A stretch of 64,000 nucleotides of DNA from Ornithinibacter aureus (GTDB lineage Bacteria > Actinomycetota > Actinomycetes > Actinomycetales > Dermatophilaceae). A model generated the notes under the pieces. The model had not been told where the DNA came from and did no database searches. It worked only from the letters and a program-made list of their open reading frames with translations. Below are positions 29,613 through 41,789 of this stretch, in pieces; the first letter of the stretch is position 1, and each line of letters opens with the position of its first letter. The stretch lies in contig NZ_VMSB01000001.1 of assembly GCF_009858245.1 (NCBI RefSeq), positions 3,539,623 through 3,603,622 on the forward strand, given 5' to 3'. The translations under genes and the position numbers were made by a program.

Positions 29613-30169
29613 GCACCAGCCACACCACGGGCAAGCTCCTCGTCGCGACCCCGCAGATCGAGGAGGGCGTGTTCGCACGCTCCGTCGTCCTCGTGCTCCA
29701 CCACGATGACGACGGCGCCCAGGGTCTGGTCCTCAACCGGCCGATCGACGCCGACATCGACGCGGTGCTGCCCGGGTGGGAGGCCCACGCCAGTTCTCCG
29801 GCGAAGGTCTTCCAGGGCGGCCCCGTGCAGCTCGACTCGGCGCTCGGCCTGGCCGTCGTCCCCGGCGACTCTCCTGCGCCGTCGGGGGTGCGCCGGTTGT
29901 TCGGCTCCGTCGCGTTGGTCGACCTCGACGCCCAGCCGTCGCTCGTCGTGCCGGCGGTGGCCGGCCTGCGGATCTTCGCCGGGTATGCCGGGTGGTCGCC
30001 GGGCCAGCTCGAGGACGAGATCAGGACCGGGTCGTGGTTCGTCGTCGACAGCGAGAGCGGAGACGTCTTCACGCACGAGCCGGCCGGGCTCTGGCAGCGC
30101 GTCCTGCGCCGTCAGGGCGACCCGTTGCGCTGGGTCGCCTGGTACCCGCGCGACCCGTCGCTGAACTGA
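29609..30169 (+). CDS. YqgE/AlgH family protein
   Basis: A 186-residue conserved protein of unknown biochemical role (AlgH family). Family features: GKLLVATPQIEEGVFARSVVLVLHHDDDGAQGLVLNRP at the N-terminus and FAGYAGWSPGQLEDEI in the second half. GTG start overlapping the helicase stop by 4 bp. Ends 5 bp before the convergent hipA stop. Confidence 0.93.
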   Translation: MSTSHTTGKLLVATPQIEEGVFARSVVLVLHHDDDGAQGLVLNRPIDADIDAVLPGWEAHASSPAKVFQGGPVQLDSALGLAVVPGDSPAPSGVRRLFGSVALVDLDAQPSLVVPAVAGLRIFAGYAGWSPGQLEDEIRTGSWFVVDSESGDVFTHEPAGLWQRVLRRQGDPLRWVAWYPRDPSLN

Positions 30170-30174
30170 CCCCG

Positions 30175-31416
30175 CTACTCGATGGCGTACGGATTCAGAA
30201 TCTGCCGGCCCATGAGCCGGGAGGCCTCCTCCGTCGTCAAGCGCGCCTGATCCGCACAGTCGCGGTAGGAATTTCGGATGCCGTCCACGACCTCGTCGAG
30301 GATGTTGCGGGCCGCGCGCTGGCTGAGGAGGTAGGTGGGTGCTGACTCCAGCAGCAGGGTCAGTCTCGCCGCACGTTGCCCGTTCGGACCGAAGGCCATT
30401 GCCTGATTCGCTTCACGGCCCGATCGTGGCTGCGGGCAGAGGTCGTAGGCCGGCGTCAGCGCCAAGGTGTGGCCATCCCAGAACGCCGCGTGATTGCGGG
30501 CGTGGTCATCGGTGTTGCCGATGCAGATGTTGACCGCGATCCGGCGGAACAGTTCCGCGAGCGTGCCGGCGGGGTCGCTGAACCGTGCCCTCACGACATC
30601 GGCGACGTCGGTGTAGGTCGCGTATCGACCCATCATCTCGTCCAGGCCAAGGATGGTGAGAACCGACACCATCTGCCGTCGTTCGCCGGCCATCGTCGTG
30701 CGATCGAAGCGCTCAACGAGCAGCACGTCCCTGCCGAGGGACCGGGTGACGTCGACGTTCGGAACTCGAACGCCGGCGGCCCGGGCCAAGAGCATCCCGA
30801 GGGCCTCCGCCTTCACCACGGGGTATGTGTCGCTCGCGGACGAGAACTTCGCGACGAGGTGTCGTGTGCCGTCGCTGATCAGCGCCTTGGGTCGGGCCCC
30901 ACCGATCGACGTTCCCCGGACCAAGGCCTCGCCGAGCTCCTCCGGGAGTGCCTCGCCGGCGTCCAGCGCTTGGGCAGCAGACACCAGCTGGTCGAGCGTC
31001 GCTTCACCTCCGCGGTGGACGTAGACGTCGGGGCGCGACTGGAAGTCCAAGGCGCCGATGCGGTTTGATCCCGACTCAAGCAGGTACGTCAACGGCCCGA
31101 GGTCGCCGGTGTCGGAGTGCCGCGTCAGATGTCCCGTGCGACGCGCCAGGATCACCCGCTGACCCCAGGAGTCGGGCCCCGCATCACGGATGGCGGAGGG
31201 CAGACTCAGGCCGGGTAGTGGCTCGATGCGGCCGGGGCGGAGGGGCAGCTCTGGGAGGTAGAGCGCAATGGCGTCGCTGCGGTTGAGGTAGGAACGCCCG
31301 TAGGTGAAGGTGACGATGCCGTTGCTCTGGGCCTCGAGCAGCCCTGCCACGACTGGATCCGTCGCGCCCGGAAGCCAAATCCAGACGTATGCCTCGCGCG
31401 GTTCAGAAGTCGTCAC
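30175..31416 (-). CDS. hipA: HipA-type serine/threonine kinase toxin
   Basis: A 413-residue HipA-fold kinase. N-terminal subdomain (YVWIWLPGATDPVVAGLLE), glycine-rich loop TSIGGARPKAL, catalytic CIGNTDDHARNHAAFWDG (the catalytic Asp and metal-binding Asn region) and metal-binding LTPAYDLCP. All catalytic residues look intact. In E. coli HipA phosphorylates glutamyl-tRNA synthetase; the target here is unknown. Overlaps hipB by 14 bp downstream of it. Confidence 0.92.
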   Translation of the reverse strand: MTTSEPREAYVWIWLPGATDPVVAGLLEAQSNGIVTFTYGRSYLNRSDAIALYLPELPLRPGRIEPLPGLSLPSAIRDAGPDSWGQRVILARRTGHLTRHSDTGDLGPLTYLLESGSNRIGALDFQSRPDVYVHRGGEATLDQLVSAAQALDAGEALPEELGEALVRGTSIGGARPKALISDGTRHLVAKFSSASDTYPVVKAEALGMLLARAAGVRVPNVDVTRSLGRDVLLVERFDRTTMAGERRQMVSVLTILGLDEMMGRYATYTDVADVVRARFSDPAGTLAELFRRIAVNICIGNTDDHARNHAAFWDGHTLALTPAYDLCPQPRSGREANQAMAFGPNGQRAARLTLLLESAPTYLLSQRAARNILDEVVDGIRNSYRDCADQARLTTEEASRLMGRQILNPYAIE

Positions 31417-31738
31417 GGACCGGCTCCTCGCGTGGTCGGACTCTCGTGGGGAGCAACGCCAACGTCTCGCGCCCGTGACGCACCTCGGCCACGAGGGAAG
31501 GTTCGTCGCGCCCGAACAGGGTGACGCCGCACAGGACTGCGGCCTCCAACGCCGTGCCCAGTGCCACGGTTGGGGCGCCCCTCTCGATCTTGGTGATCGT
31601 CACGGGGTGTACCCCGACCCGCTCGGCCAACTCGGCGACCGTCCACCCTCTTTCGCGGCGTCCCTTGGCGACCTGCTGGCCGAGCAGCTCCGCTGCCAGC
31701 ACGGTCGGGGCGCTGTAGGGCAGGGCGTGCTTTGCCAC
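31403..31738 (-). CDS. hipB: HipB-type XRE antitoxin
   Basis: A 111-residue DNA-binding antitoxin: XRE helix-turn-helix at about residues 22-78 (QVAKGRRERGWTVAELAERV, then GVHPVTITKIERG) with a C-terminal tail (PTRVRPREEPVRDDF) that may contact HipA. GTG start with AAGGAGG 6 nt upstream. First gene of the hipBA operon and presumed autorepressor at the palindrome at 31757-31776. Confidence 0.9.
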   Translation of the reverse strand: MAKHALPYSAPTVLAAELLGQQVAKGRRERGWTVAELAERVGVHPVTITKIERGAPTVALGTALEAAVLCGVTLFGRDEPSLVAEVRHGRETLALLPTRVRPREEPVRDDF

Positions 31739-31756
31739 CGTAGCCTCCTTAAAAAC

Positions 31757-31776
31757 ACTCTTAGAGCGCTAAGAGT
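31757..31776. promoter_or_regulatory. hipBA operator palindrome
   Basis: ACTCTTAG-AGCG-CTAAGAGT, a perfect 8-bp inverted repeat with a 4-nt centre, 19 bp upstream of hipB in a local AT-rich patch. It is the probable HipB binding site. Confidence 0.7.
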
Positions 31777-31876
31777 ACCTTTAAATGTTTCGTATCGCCA
31801 CGGGTGGGGCGGTAGGGGCAGTGACATGGCCCGGCGGGCAGCCGCCTCAGCTCCCGACTCCGGACGGGTGGGCGCA

Positions 31877-31882
31877 TACACT
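31877..31882 (+). promoter_or_regulatory. -10 box of the DUF3039 gene (leaderless)
   Basis: TACACT lies 7 nt before ATG 31890. Confidence 0.5.
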
Positions 31883-31889
31883 CGGCGCC

Positions 31890-32192
31890 ATGAGCGAGAC
31901 GATGCCGCCCCTTGACGACCCGAACGCTCCGGCCGGGCAGCCAGCGACCCGCACCGCCGTGCTCGAGCGCACCGAGGCCGTGCCCCAGGTCGCCGAACCC
32001 GGCGACCACGAGCGCTTCTCGCACTACGTGCGCAAGGAGAAGATCCTCGAGAGCGCCCTGTCCGGCGAGCCGGTCACCGCCCTGTGCGGGAAGGTCTGGG
32101 TGCCCGGGCGCGACCCGAAGAAGTTCCCGGTCTGCCCGACCTGCCAGGAGATCTACGACGGTCTGCGCGCCCCCCAGGACGGCGACAAGTAG
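31890..32192 (+). CDS. DUF3039 family protein
   Basis: A 100-residue acidic protein with HERFSHYVRKEKILESALSG and a C-terminal zinc-knuckle-like segment CGKVWVPGRDPKKFPVCPTC (Cys at three positions), the hallmark of DUF3039. Start at 31890 is chosen from the -10 box 7 nt upstream. Actinobacteria usually keep it next to an SF2 helicase, as here (145 bp upstream of it), suggesting a functional pair. Confidence 0.88.
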   Translation: MSETMPPLDDPNAPAGQPATRTAVLERTEAVPQVAEPGDHERFSHYVRKEKILESALSGEPVTALCGKVWVPGRDPKKFPVCPTCQEIYDGLRAPQDGDK

Positions 32193-32319
32193 GCGGCATC
32201 CGCCCTCTCCCTCCCTCCGAGAAGCCGCCTCGACCACCAGAACACGGCGTGTCGCCCGGCCTGTCGCAGGGAATGTCGGCAAGGGCGGGGTGGTGCCAGC
32301 GGTGAGGCTGTCGAGCGGT

Positions 32320-32325
32320 TAGGGT
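32320..32325 (+). promoter_or_regulatory. -10 box of the SF2 helicase gene
   Basis: TAGGGT, 11 nt before ATG 32337. Predicted leader is only a few nucleotides. Confidence 0.45.
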
Positions 32326-32336
32326 TGCCGTCGCCC

Positions 32337-35959
<3,623 letters not shown>

Positions 35960-36027
35960 CCGAGGCGGTGCACCGGTTGGGCGTGTGCCGTGTCCAGGAG
36001 TCATCGCACGCGTGAGACCCTGAGGCC

Positions 36028-36897
36028 ATGAGCGAGACCCCTTCCGGACCCGGCTGGTACGACGATCCTGACGACGCGTCGCAGCTGCGCTACTTCGACG
36101 GCGTGGTGTGGAGTTCGCACACCACGCCGCGCAAGTCGCCGACGATCGACGACTCCGTGATCGGCCGTGGTGCGCCGCAGCAGGAGGGTGCCGGCTTGCA
36201 GGGCGGGTGGGTTCACCCGGGGGCGCCGCAGCACGGCGCGCCTCTGGGTCCAGGGCCCCAGGGCCCCGGGTCGAGTGGCTGGTCGGGCCCGGCCTACGGG
36301 GGCGGTCAGGGATACGGCGGCTACGGCACGGCCTACGCCCAGCGTCGCGACGTGCTTGCCGATGGGGCGGTGCTCGCCCAGTGGTGGCGTCGCCTGCTGG
36401 CCCGCATCCTCGACAGCGTCATCACGAGCATCGTGGCCGTGATCGTGGCCATTCCCTGGCTGGGCCCGTTGTTCACGGCCGTCAGCGACTTCATCGACGC
36501 CTCCGTGGCGGCGGCAGAGGCGGGTGGGGCCATGCCCGACCAGAACGCCTACATCACCGAGATGCTGGCAGCCAGCCTCCCGATCACCATCGTCAGCCTG
36601 GTCGTGGGCCTCCTCTACGAGACGGTGTTCCTCGCCTGGCGTGGCGCCACCCCCGGCAAGATGGCGCTGGGCACGGTGGTTCGTCGCGTCGATGGGCCGG
36701 GCAAGCTCACCGTGGTCGATGCCATCAAGCGTCAGCTCATCGGGCTCGCCACCGCTGTCGTCGGTGTGGTGCCGGTGGTGGGGCTGTTGGGCTCGATCGT
36801 CAGCATCCTCGACCCAGCGTGGCTGCTCTGGGACCCCAAGCGGCAGACCCTGCACGACAAGGTCGCCGACACGGTGGTCGTGCTCAAGCAGCGCTGA
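36028..36897 (+). CDS. DUF2510-RDD family membrane protein
   Basis: A 289-residue protein with an N-terminal DUF2510 module (PGWYDDPDDASQLRYFDGVVW), a Gly/Pro-rich linker (about residues 45-110) and a C-terminal RDD domain with three to four hydrophobic helices, including WWRRLLARILDSVI and TPGKMALGTVVRRVDG. Function unknown. It sits inside the homogentisate gene region but does not look metabolic. Confidence 0.88.
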   Translation: MSETPSGPGWYDDPDDASQLRYFDGVVWSSHTTPRKSPTIDDSVIGRGAPQQEGAGLQGGWVHPGAPQHGAPLGPGPQGPGSSGWSGPAYGGGQGYGGYGTAYAQRRDVLADGAVLAQWWRRLLARILDSVITSIVAVIVAIPWLGPLFTAVSDFIDASVAAAEAGGAMPDQNAYITEMLAASLPITIVSLVVGLLYETVFLAWRGATPGKMALGTVVRRVDGPGKLTVVDAIKRQLIGLATAVVGVVPVVGLLGSIVSILDPAWLLWDPKRQTLHDKVADTVVVLKQR

Positions 36898-36932
36898 GCC
36901 ACGGGCAGGCGCGCCACCCCGTGAGGGCCGCC

Positions 36933-38159
36933 TCAGCGGGCTGGCAGCACCCTTCCTACGCACTCGCCGAGGCCGATGACCGAACCGTCCGGTCCGGGGG
37001 CAACTGCAGTCAGCACGACCGTGTCGCCGTCCTCGAGGAAGGTCCGCTGTGACCCGTCGGCCAGGGTGACCCGCTCTGCACCGCTCCACGACAGTTCCAG
37101 GAAGCTGCCCCGCGTGTCCTTCTCCGCTCCGGAGATGGTGCCCGAGCCGAACAGGTCGCCGTCACGAAGCGTCGCGCCGTTGACGGTCATGTGAGCGAGC
37201 ATCTGCGCGGGTGACCAGTACATGTCGCGGAACTGCGGCCGGGCCACGACCGTGCCGTTCCACTCGACCTCCAGGCTGATGTCGAGCCCGGATGCCGTGC
37301 TCGCACCGTCCGCGGTCGGCTCACCGCGCAGGTAGGGCAACGGCTCGGGGTCCTGGCCGGGCAGCGGCACGCGGGCTGCGCCCAGAGCGTCCATGGTGAC
37401 CACCCAGGGTGAGATCGAGGTCGCGAACGACTTGCCGAGGAAGGGCCCGAGCGGCACGTACTCCCACGCCTGGAGGTCGCGAGCCGACCAGTCGTTGAGG
37501 ATGACGACGCCGAACAGGTGCTCCCCGGCATCCGCGAGAGCCACCGGCGCACCGAGGGTCGTGGCGCCCCCGATGACGAAGCCCAGCTCGGCCTCGATGT
37601 CGAGACGAGCCGACGGCCCGAACACCGGCACCGGCTCGGTCGGGGGCTTGCGCTGGCCGCAGGGGCGCACGATGTCGGTGCCCGAGACGACGACGGTGCC
37701 GGAGCGGCCGTGGTAACCGATGGGCAGGTGTTTCCAGTTCGGGGTGAGCGGCTCGGAGTCGGGCCGGAACATCCGCCCGACGTTGGTGGCGTGGTGCTCG
37801 CTGGCGTAGAAGTCGACATAGTCGGCGACCTCGATCGGCAGGTGCATCGTTACCTCGGCCACCGGCACCAGGTGGGCCTCGACGCACTCGCGGTGCGCCT
37901 CGTTGGTCAGCTGCTCGGTGAGCCACTCCCGGGCGGCCGTCCACGCGGCTCGCCCTTGGGCAAGGAACGGGTTGAGCGAGCCCGCCCGCCACACCGCGCC
38001 GGACTCCATGCCCGCCTGCTCGGCGCACGCGGCGACGTCGAGCACGTGGTCGCCCACGCGAACCCCCACGCGTCGCTGCGTGCCGTGGGTCGAGAAGACC
38101 CCGTAGGGCAGGTTGTGGATGCCGAAAGGGTGGTCGGCGGGCAGGTCGAGCCAGGTCAT
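36933..38159 (-). CDS. fahA: Fumarylacetoacetase
   Basis: Last step of tyrosine degradation: fumarylacetoacetate to fumarate and acetoacetate. A 408-residue protein with small N-terminal SH3-like domain and FAH barrel: DYVDFYASEHHATNVGRMFR (catalytic His region), IEAELGFVIGGAT and GSGTISGAEKDTRGSFLE. ATG start 3 bp after the upstream uncharacterised gene on the same strand; these two form an operon divergent from hmgA. Confidence 0.96.
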   Translation of the reverse strand: MTWLDLPADHPFGIHNLPYGVFSTHGTQRRVGVRVGDHVLDVAACAEQAGMESGAVWRAGSLNPFLAQGRAAWTAAREWLTEQLTNEAHRECVEAHLVPVAEVTMHLPIEVADYVDFYASEHHATNVGRMFRPDSEPLTPNWKHLPIGYHGRSGTVVVSGTDIVRPCGQRKPPTEPVPVFGPSARLDIEAELGFVIGGATTLGAPVALADAGEHLFGVVILNDWSARDLQAWEYVPLGPFLGKSFATSISPWVVTMDALGAARVPLPGQDPEPLPYLRGEPTADGASTASGLDISLEVEWNGTVVARPQFRDMYWSPAQMLAHMTVNGATLRDGDLFGSGTISGAEKDTRGSFLELSWSGAERVTLADGSQRTFLEDGDTVVLTAVAPGPDGSVIGLGECVGRVLPAR

Positions 38160-38162
38160 CGC

Positions 38163-39041
38163 TCAGTCCTTCGTCAGCAGGTTGAGAACGGTCAGTTCGT
38201 CGATCGGGTCGGTCACGGTGCAGCAACCGTAGGCCGTGAAGGCGGCGCGTACCCGCTTGGCTGTCTCGGGCGTCCACGCGCCGACGAGGGCGGCCAGGGC
38301 CTGCGCAGCGCGCACAGCGAGCAGCCCGGCGACCTCGTCGTGCCCGGCCCCGTCGAGCGCGGCAGCCGTCGCGAGCAGGATGTTGAGGATGCCGTGGTTC
38401 TCCTCGGGCACACCGCCCACCTCGTAGGTGCCGCGCACGGCGTGGTGCAGCCCGCCGGTCAGCTTGAACGGCACCTGGGTGGCCACGGAGCGCAGCACCT
38501 CGGCCAGCTCGGTCTCGTCGGGCCAGACCCAGGTGGGTGTCTGCCCGGTGCGGAACTTCGCGACGACGGGGTGGCCGGCCTCCCGCGCGGCACGGATCTC
38601 GGTGATCGCGCGCTGCTGATCAGGGCCCCGGGGGATCTCGATGGCCAGCGGCAGCGCCCCCGCGAGGGCCTTCACCCACCCGTCGAACCACCCGACCTCG
38701 GCGCCCACGACCTGCACCCGCGGGTCGTCGACCAGCAGGTCCTGCGCCGCAGGCACCAGCGCGGGGTCCGCGCCGGGGCGCGCGATGAGCACGACCTCGA
38801 TCAGCCCGGATGCCGTCCGCTCACCTTCGGTGCTCGGCTCGCCGTCGAGCACGGCCACCAGGTCGTCAGCGCTGCCAGCCGGGACGAGCAGGGGCCCGAT
38901 GTACTGCGCGTAGCCCGAGGTGCGGTGGGCGCGGTGGCGCGCCACGGCATCCGGCAGTGAGGCGTTCCCGGGAGGGAACACGGCAGCGTCGTCGATCAGG
39001 TCGCGGAACACGCTGCTGGTCGTCGAGGGCATGGTGCTCAC
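38163..39041 (-). CDS. Uncharacterised protein of the homogentisate operon
   Basis: A 292-residue soluble protein that I do not recognise as a named family. Visible features: N-terminal DDAAVFPPGNASLPDAVARH, repeated beta/alpha spacing suggestive of a barrel (VVLIARPG, LAIEIPRG, VVAKFRTG), and a C-terminal VPFKLTGGLHHAVRGTYEV with two adjacent His. It is the first gene of a two-gene operon with fahA (3-bp gap) and divergent from hmgA, so a role in the pathway is likely. No maleylacetoacetate isomerase is otherwise visible in the window. Confidence 0.75.
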   Translation of the reverse strand: MSTMPSTTSSVFRDLIDDAAVFPPGNASLPDAVARHRAHRTSGYAQYIGPLLVPAGSADDLVAVLDGEPSTEGERTASGLIEVVLIARPGADPALVPAAQDLLVDDPRVQVVGAEVGWFDGWVKALAGALPLAIEIPRGPDQQRAITEIRAAREAGHPVVAKFRTGQTPTWVWPDETELAEVLRSVATQVPFKLTGGLHHAVRGTYEVGGVPEENHGILNILLATAAALDGAGHDEVAGLLAVRAAQALAALVGAWTPETAKRVRAAFTAYGCCTVTDPIDELTVLNLLTKD

Positions 39042-39114
39042 GGTACCGAGCCGCCCCGACCCGGCGTAGCCTGCGGGGGAGACACCAGGGACCTCGAGGG
39101 AGTGGACGACAGCA

Positions 39115-40362
39115 GTGGCGCACTACCAGGCAATGGGCAGCATCCCCCCGAAGCGGCACACCCAGCACCGCCGGCCCGCCAAGCGCGGCCAGGTCGGTGA
39201 GCTGTACTCCGAGGAGCTCATGGGGGAGGAGGGCTTCTCCTCCGACTCCAGCCTGCTCTACCACCGCAACATCCCCTCGGCCGTCGCCGAGTACCGGGTC
39301 TGGAACGTCGGCGACCTCTCGACGACGCCGAACCACCCGTTGCTGCCGCTGCACCTGAAGCCCCACGACCTGTTCCCGGCCAAGGTGGTCAAGGACACCG
39401 ACGTCGTCACCGGCCGTCGCCTCCTGCTCGGCAACGGCGACGTGCGCCTGTCGTATGCCGTGGCGGGCGCCCCGAGCCCGTGGTACCGCAACGGCATCGG
39501 CGACGAGTGCGTCTACGTCGAGCGCGGCCGGGCCCGCGTGGAGACCGTCTTCGGTTCCTTCGAGGTCGGTGAGGGCGACTACGTGGTGATCCCCCGGGCC
39601 ACGACCCACCGGTGGATCCCGAAGCAGTCCGCAAAGGACCCGCTGCGCACGATCTGCATCGAGGCGAGCAGCCACATCGCGCCGCCGAAGCGCTACCTGA
39701 GCAAGTACGGCCAGTTCCTCGAGCACAGCCCGTACTGCGAGCGGGACCTGCGCGTTCCGCAAGGGCCGCTGCTCGCCGAGGACGTCGGTGAGGACCCCGA
39801 CGCGTACACCGAGGTCTACATCAAGCACCGCGCAGGTGGCCCGGCGAGCAGCGGCGGCATCGTCGGCACCGTGCACGTCGTGCCCTTCCACCCCCTCGAC
39901 GTCGTCGGCTGGGACGGCTGCCTCTACCCGTACGTGTTCAACGTGAGCGACTACGAGCCGATCACCGGGCGCATCCACCAGCCGCCGCCGGCACACCAGG
40001 TCTTCGAGGGCTGGAACTTCGTCATCTGCAACTTCGTGCCGCGCAAGGTCGACTACCACCCGCTGGCGATCCCCGTGCCGTACTACCACTCCAACGTCGA
40101 CAGCGACGAGGTGATGTTCTACGTCGACGGTGACTACGAGGCCCGCAAGGGGTCGGGCATCGCCAAGGGCTCGATCTCCCTGCACCCCGGGGGGCACGCG
40201 CACGGACCCCAGCCCGGCGCGGCCGAGGCGTCGATCGGCAAGGAGTCCTTCGACGAGCTCGCCGTCATGGTCGACACCTTCCGCCCGCTGGAGATCGGTG
40301 AAGGTGGCCGGGCCTGCGACGACGGCGTGTACGCCGGGTCGTGGAACCGCCACCGCGCCTGA
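39115..40362 (+). CDS. hmgA: Homogentisate 1,2-dioxygenase
   Basis: Ring cleavage of homogentisate to maleylacetoacetate. A 415-residue cupin-type enzyme with the Fe site in YYHSNVDSDEVMFYVDGDY (His and Glu ligands) and GGHAHGPQPG (His). N-terminus VAHYQAMGSIPPKRHTQHR matches actinobacterial HGDs, supporting GTG 39115 over ATG 39133. Divergent from the uncharacterised gene/fahA operon with 73 bp between. Confidence 0.95.
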   Translation: MAHYQAMGSIPPKRHTQHRRPAKRGQVGELYSEELMGEEGFSSDSSLLYHRNIPSAVAEYRVWNVGDLSTTPNHPLLPLHLKPHDLFPAKVVKDTDVVTGRRLLLGNGDVRLSYAVAGAPSPWYRNGIGDECVYVERGRARVETVFGSFEVGEGDYVVIPRATTHRWIPKQSAKDPLRTICIEASSHIAPPKRYLSKYGQFLEHSPYCERDLRVPQGPLLAEDVGEDPDAYTEVYIKHRAGGPASSGGIVGTVHVVPFHPLDVVGWDGCLYPYVFNVSDYEPITGRIHQPPPAHQVFEGWNFVICNFVPRKVDYHPLAIPVPYYHSNVDSDEVMFYVDGDYEARKGSGIAKGSISLHPGGHAHGPQPGAAEASIGKESFDELAVMVDTFRPLEIGEGGRACDDGVYAGSWNRHRA

Positions 40363-40439
40363 GTGTGCCGCGAGGGTAGGCTGGCCGCTCATCTCGGCCC
40401 CGTCGCGTGCGTGGCCCGCACCGCAGGAGGGGCCACCGC

Positions 40440-41207
40440 GTGAGTGACGTGCTGACCCTGCACGGGCTGGGGTGCTCGGTCGAGGTCCGGTGCTCCGGTG
40501 ACGCGGCCGCCCCGCTGCTGGAGGCGTTGCGGGCGGCATGGTCACGGTGCCTCGTCCCCGACGGCCGCGGCGAGTCCCGGGCTGCCAGCCCGGTCCTGGC
40601 GCGGCTCGACGACGAGGGTGACCTGGCCCAGCGGCTGATGGTCACGACCCAGACGGTGACCCGGGCGCTGATCGCCGCCCAGGCGGGGCACCTGCTCATG
40701 GTGCACGCCGGAGCGGTCAGCCACCCGCTGACCGGGGTCAGCCTCGTCTACGTCGCCCCCGGGGGCACGGGCAAGACCACCCTGAGCCGGCGCCTCGGGC
40801 AGTCGTACGGCTACCTCACCGACGAGACCGTCGGCATGGATGCCGACGGTCGGATCCTGCCCTACCCCAAACCGCTGTCGGTGCGTCGGCAGGAGCAGCC
40901 GGGCGTCAAGGACGAGCTGTCGCCCGACGCCCTCGGCCTGCTCGCCGCGCCGCCGGCGCCGGTGGCGTCCCGGGTCGTGCTGCTGGCCCGGGACCCTGCG
41001 GCCACGGCCGCCGACGTCGAGGAGGTGCCCTTCATGGATGCCGTGTTCGCCCTCACCGAGCAGTCGTCCTCGCTGGCCGCGCTGCCACGGCCACTGCACC
41101 GGATGGCCGACTTCATCGACGCGGCCGGCCCCGTGCTGCGCCTTCGCTACGCCGAGGCCGCCGACCTCGACGGCACGCTGACGGCCCTGCTGGGTGGCGC
41201 GGCATGA
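40440..41207 (+). CDS. HPr-kinase-like P-loop ATPase
   Basis: A 255-residue protein with a C-terminal HprK/PEPCK-like fold: P-loop VAPGGTGKTTLSR, then YLTDETVGMDADGRILPYPKPLSV, which resembles the HPr-kinase-related ATPases found next to PqqD-type proteins in peptide-modification clusters. GTG start with AGGAGG about 10 nt upstream. Overlaps the PqqD-like gene by 4 bp. No PTS HPr partner is nearby, so a regulatory kinase for carbon catabolism is unlikely. Confidence 0.75.
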   Translation: MSDVLTLHGLGCSVEVRCSGDAAAPLLEALRAAWSRCLVPDGRGESRAASPVLARLDDEGDLAQRLMVTTQTVTRALIAAQAGHLLMVHAGAVSHPLTGVSLVYVAPGGTGKTTLSRRLGQSYGYLTDETVGMDADGRILPYPKPLSVRRQEQPGVKDELSPDALGLLAAPPAPVASRVVLLARDPAATAADVEEVPFMDAVFALTEQSSSLAALPRPLHRMADFIDAAGPVLRLRYAEAADLDGTLTALLGGAA

Positions 41208-41467
41208 AGGTGCAGCGCCGCCCCGTCGACGACCTGCTGACCCGCGACGGCGAGACCGCCGTGCTCGCCCACGGCAAGGCCCTGCGGCTCAGCGCCGTCG
41301 CCGTCGCGATCTACGAGCTCACCGAGCACGAGATCGAGGTGGAGTCCCTCGCCGAGGCCCTGGAGTCCCAGGTGGGAGCCCCTGCGGACCGCTCGACCCT
41401 GGAGGCGACCGAGGCGGCGGTCGCGATGATGGTGCGCCGCGGCATCCTCACGCGGTCCTCGCGCTGA
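41204..41467 (+). CDS. PqqD-like peptide-recognition (RRE) protein
   Basis: An 87-residue winged-helix PqqD-family protein ([20 protein letters not shown], then [11 protein letters not shown]). PqqD-type domains bind leader peptides of ribosomal peptides during modification. It overlaps the HPrK-like ATPase by 4 bp and is followed by clpS from its own promoter. No precursor peptide, radical-SAM enzyme, cyclase or transporter is visible nearby. Confidence 0.72.
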   Translation: MKVQRRPVDDLLTRDGETAVLAHGKALRLSAVAVAIYELTEHEIEVESLAEALESQVGAPADRSTLEATEAAVAMMVRRGILTRSSR

Positions 41468-41486
41468 GCACCGCGCGGGTGCGGCC

Positions 41487-41492
41487 TATCCT
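41487..41492 (+). promoter_or_regulatory. -10 box of clpS (leaderless)
   Basis: TATCCT lies 6 nt before GTG 41499. Confidence 0.5.
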
Positions 41493-41498
41493 TGCGAG

Positions 41499-41789
41499 GT
41501 GTCGCTCGCACCCGTCACGCAGGAGGTCACCGCCACCGGCGGTGACCTCGCCCCCGACCTGCCGTGGATCACGATCGTGTGGAACGACCCGGTCAACCTC
41601 ATGTCATACGTGACCTACGTGCTGCAGAGCCACTTCGGCTACTCCCGGGCCAAGGCGGAGAAGCTCATGATGGACGTGCACACCCAGGGTCGCGCCGTCG
41701 TCGCGAACGGCACCCGGGAGGCCATGGAGGCCGACACCGAGGCGCTCCAGGGCTACGGCCTCTGGGCGACGTTCCAGAAGGACTCCTAG
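41499..41789 (+). CDS. clpS: ClpS adaptor protein
   Basis: Adaptor that presents N-degron substrates to ClpAP/ClpCP. A 96-residue protein with core [20 protein letters not shown] and [22 protein letters not shown], the standard ClpS substrate-pocket motifs. GTG start after a -10 box. Its stop overlaps the DUF2017 start, which is the normal actinobacterial pairing. Confidence 0.95.
   Translation: MSLAPVTQEVTATGGDLAPDLPWITIVWNDPVNLMSYVTYVLQSHFGYSRAKAEKLMMDVHTQGRAVVANGTREAMEADTEALQGYGLWATFQKDS

Noticed and set aside
41467-41481. Terminator after the PqqD-like gene (GCACC-GCGCG-GGTGC)
   Set aside because: The stem is only 5 bp and lies within the clpS promoter region; too weak to annotate.
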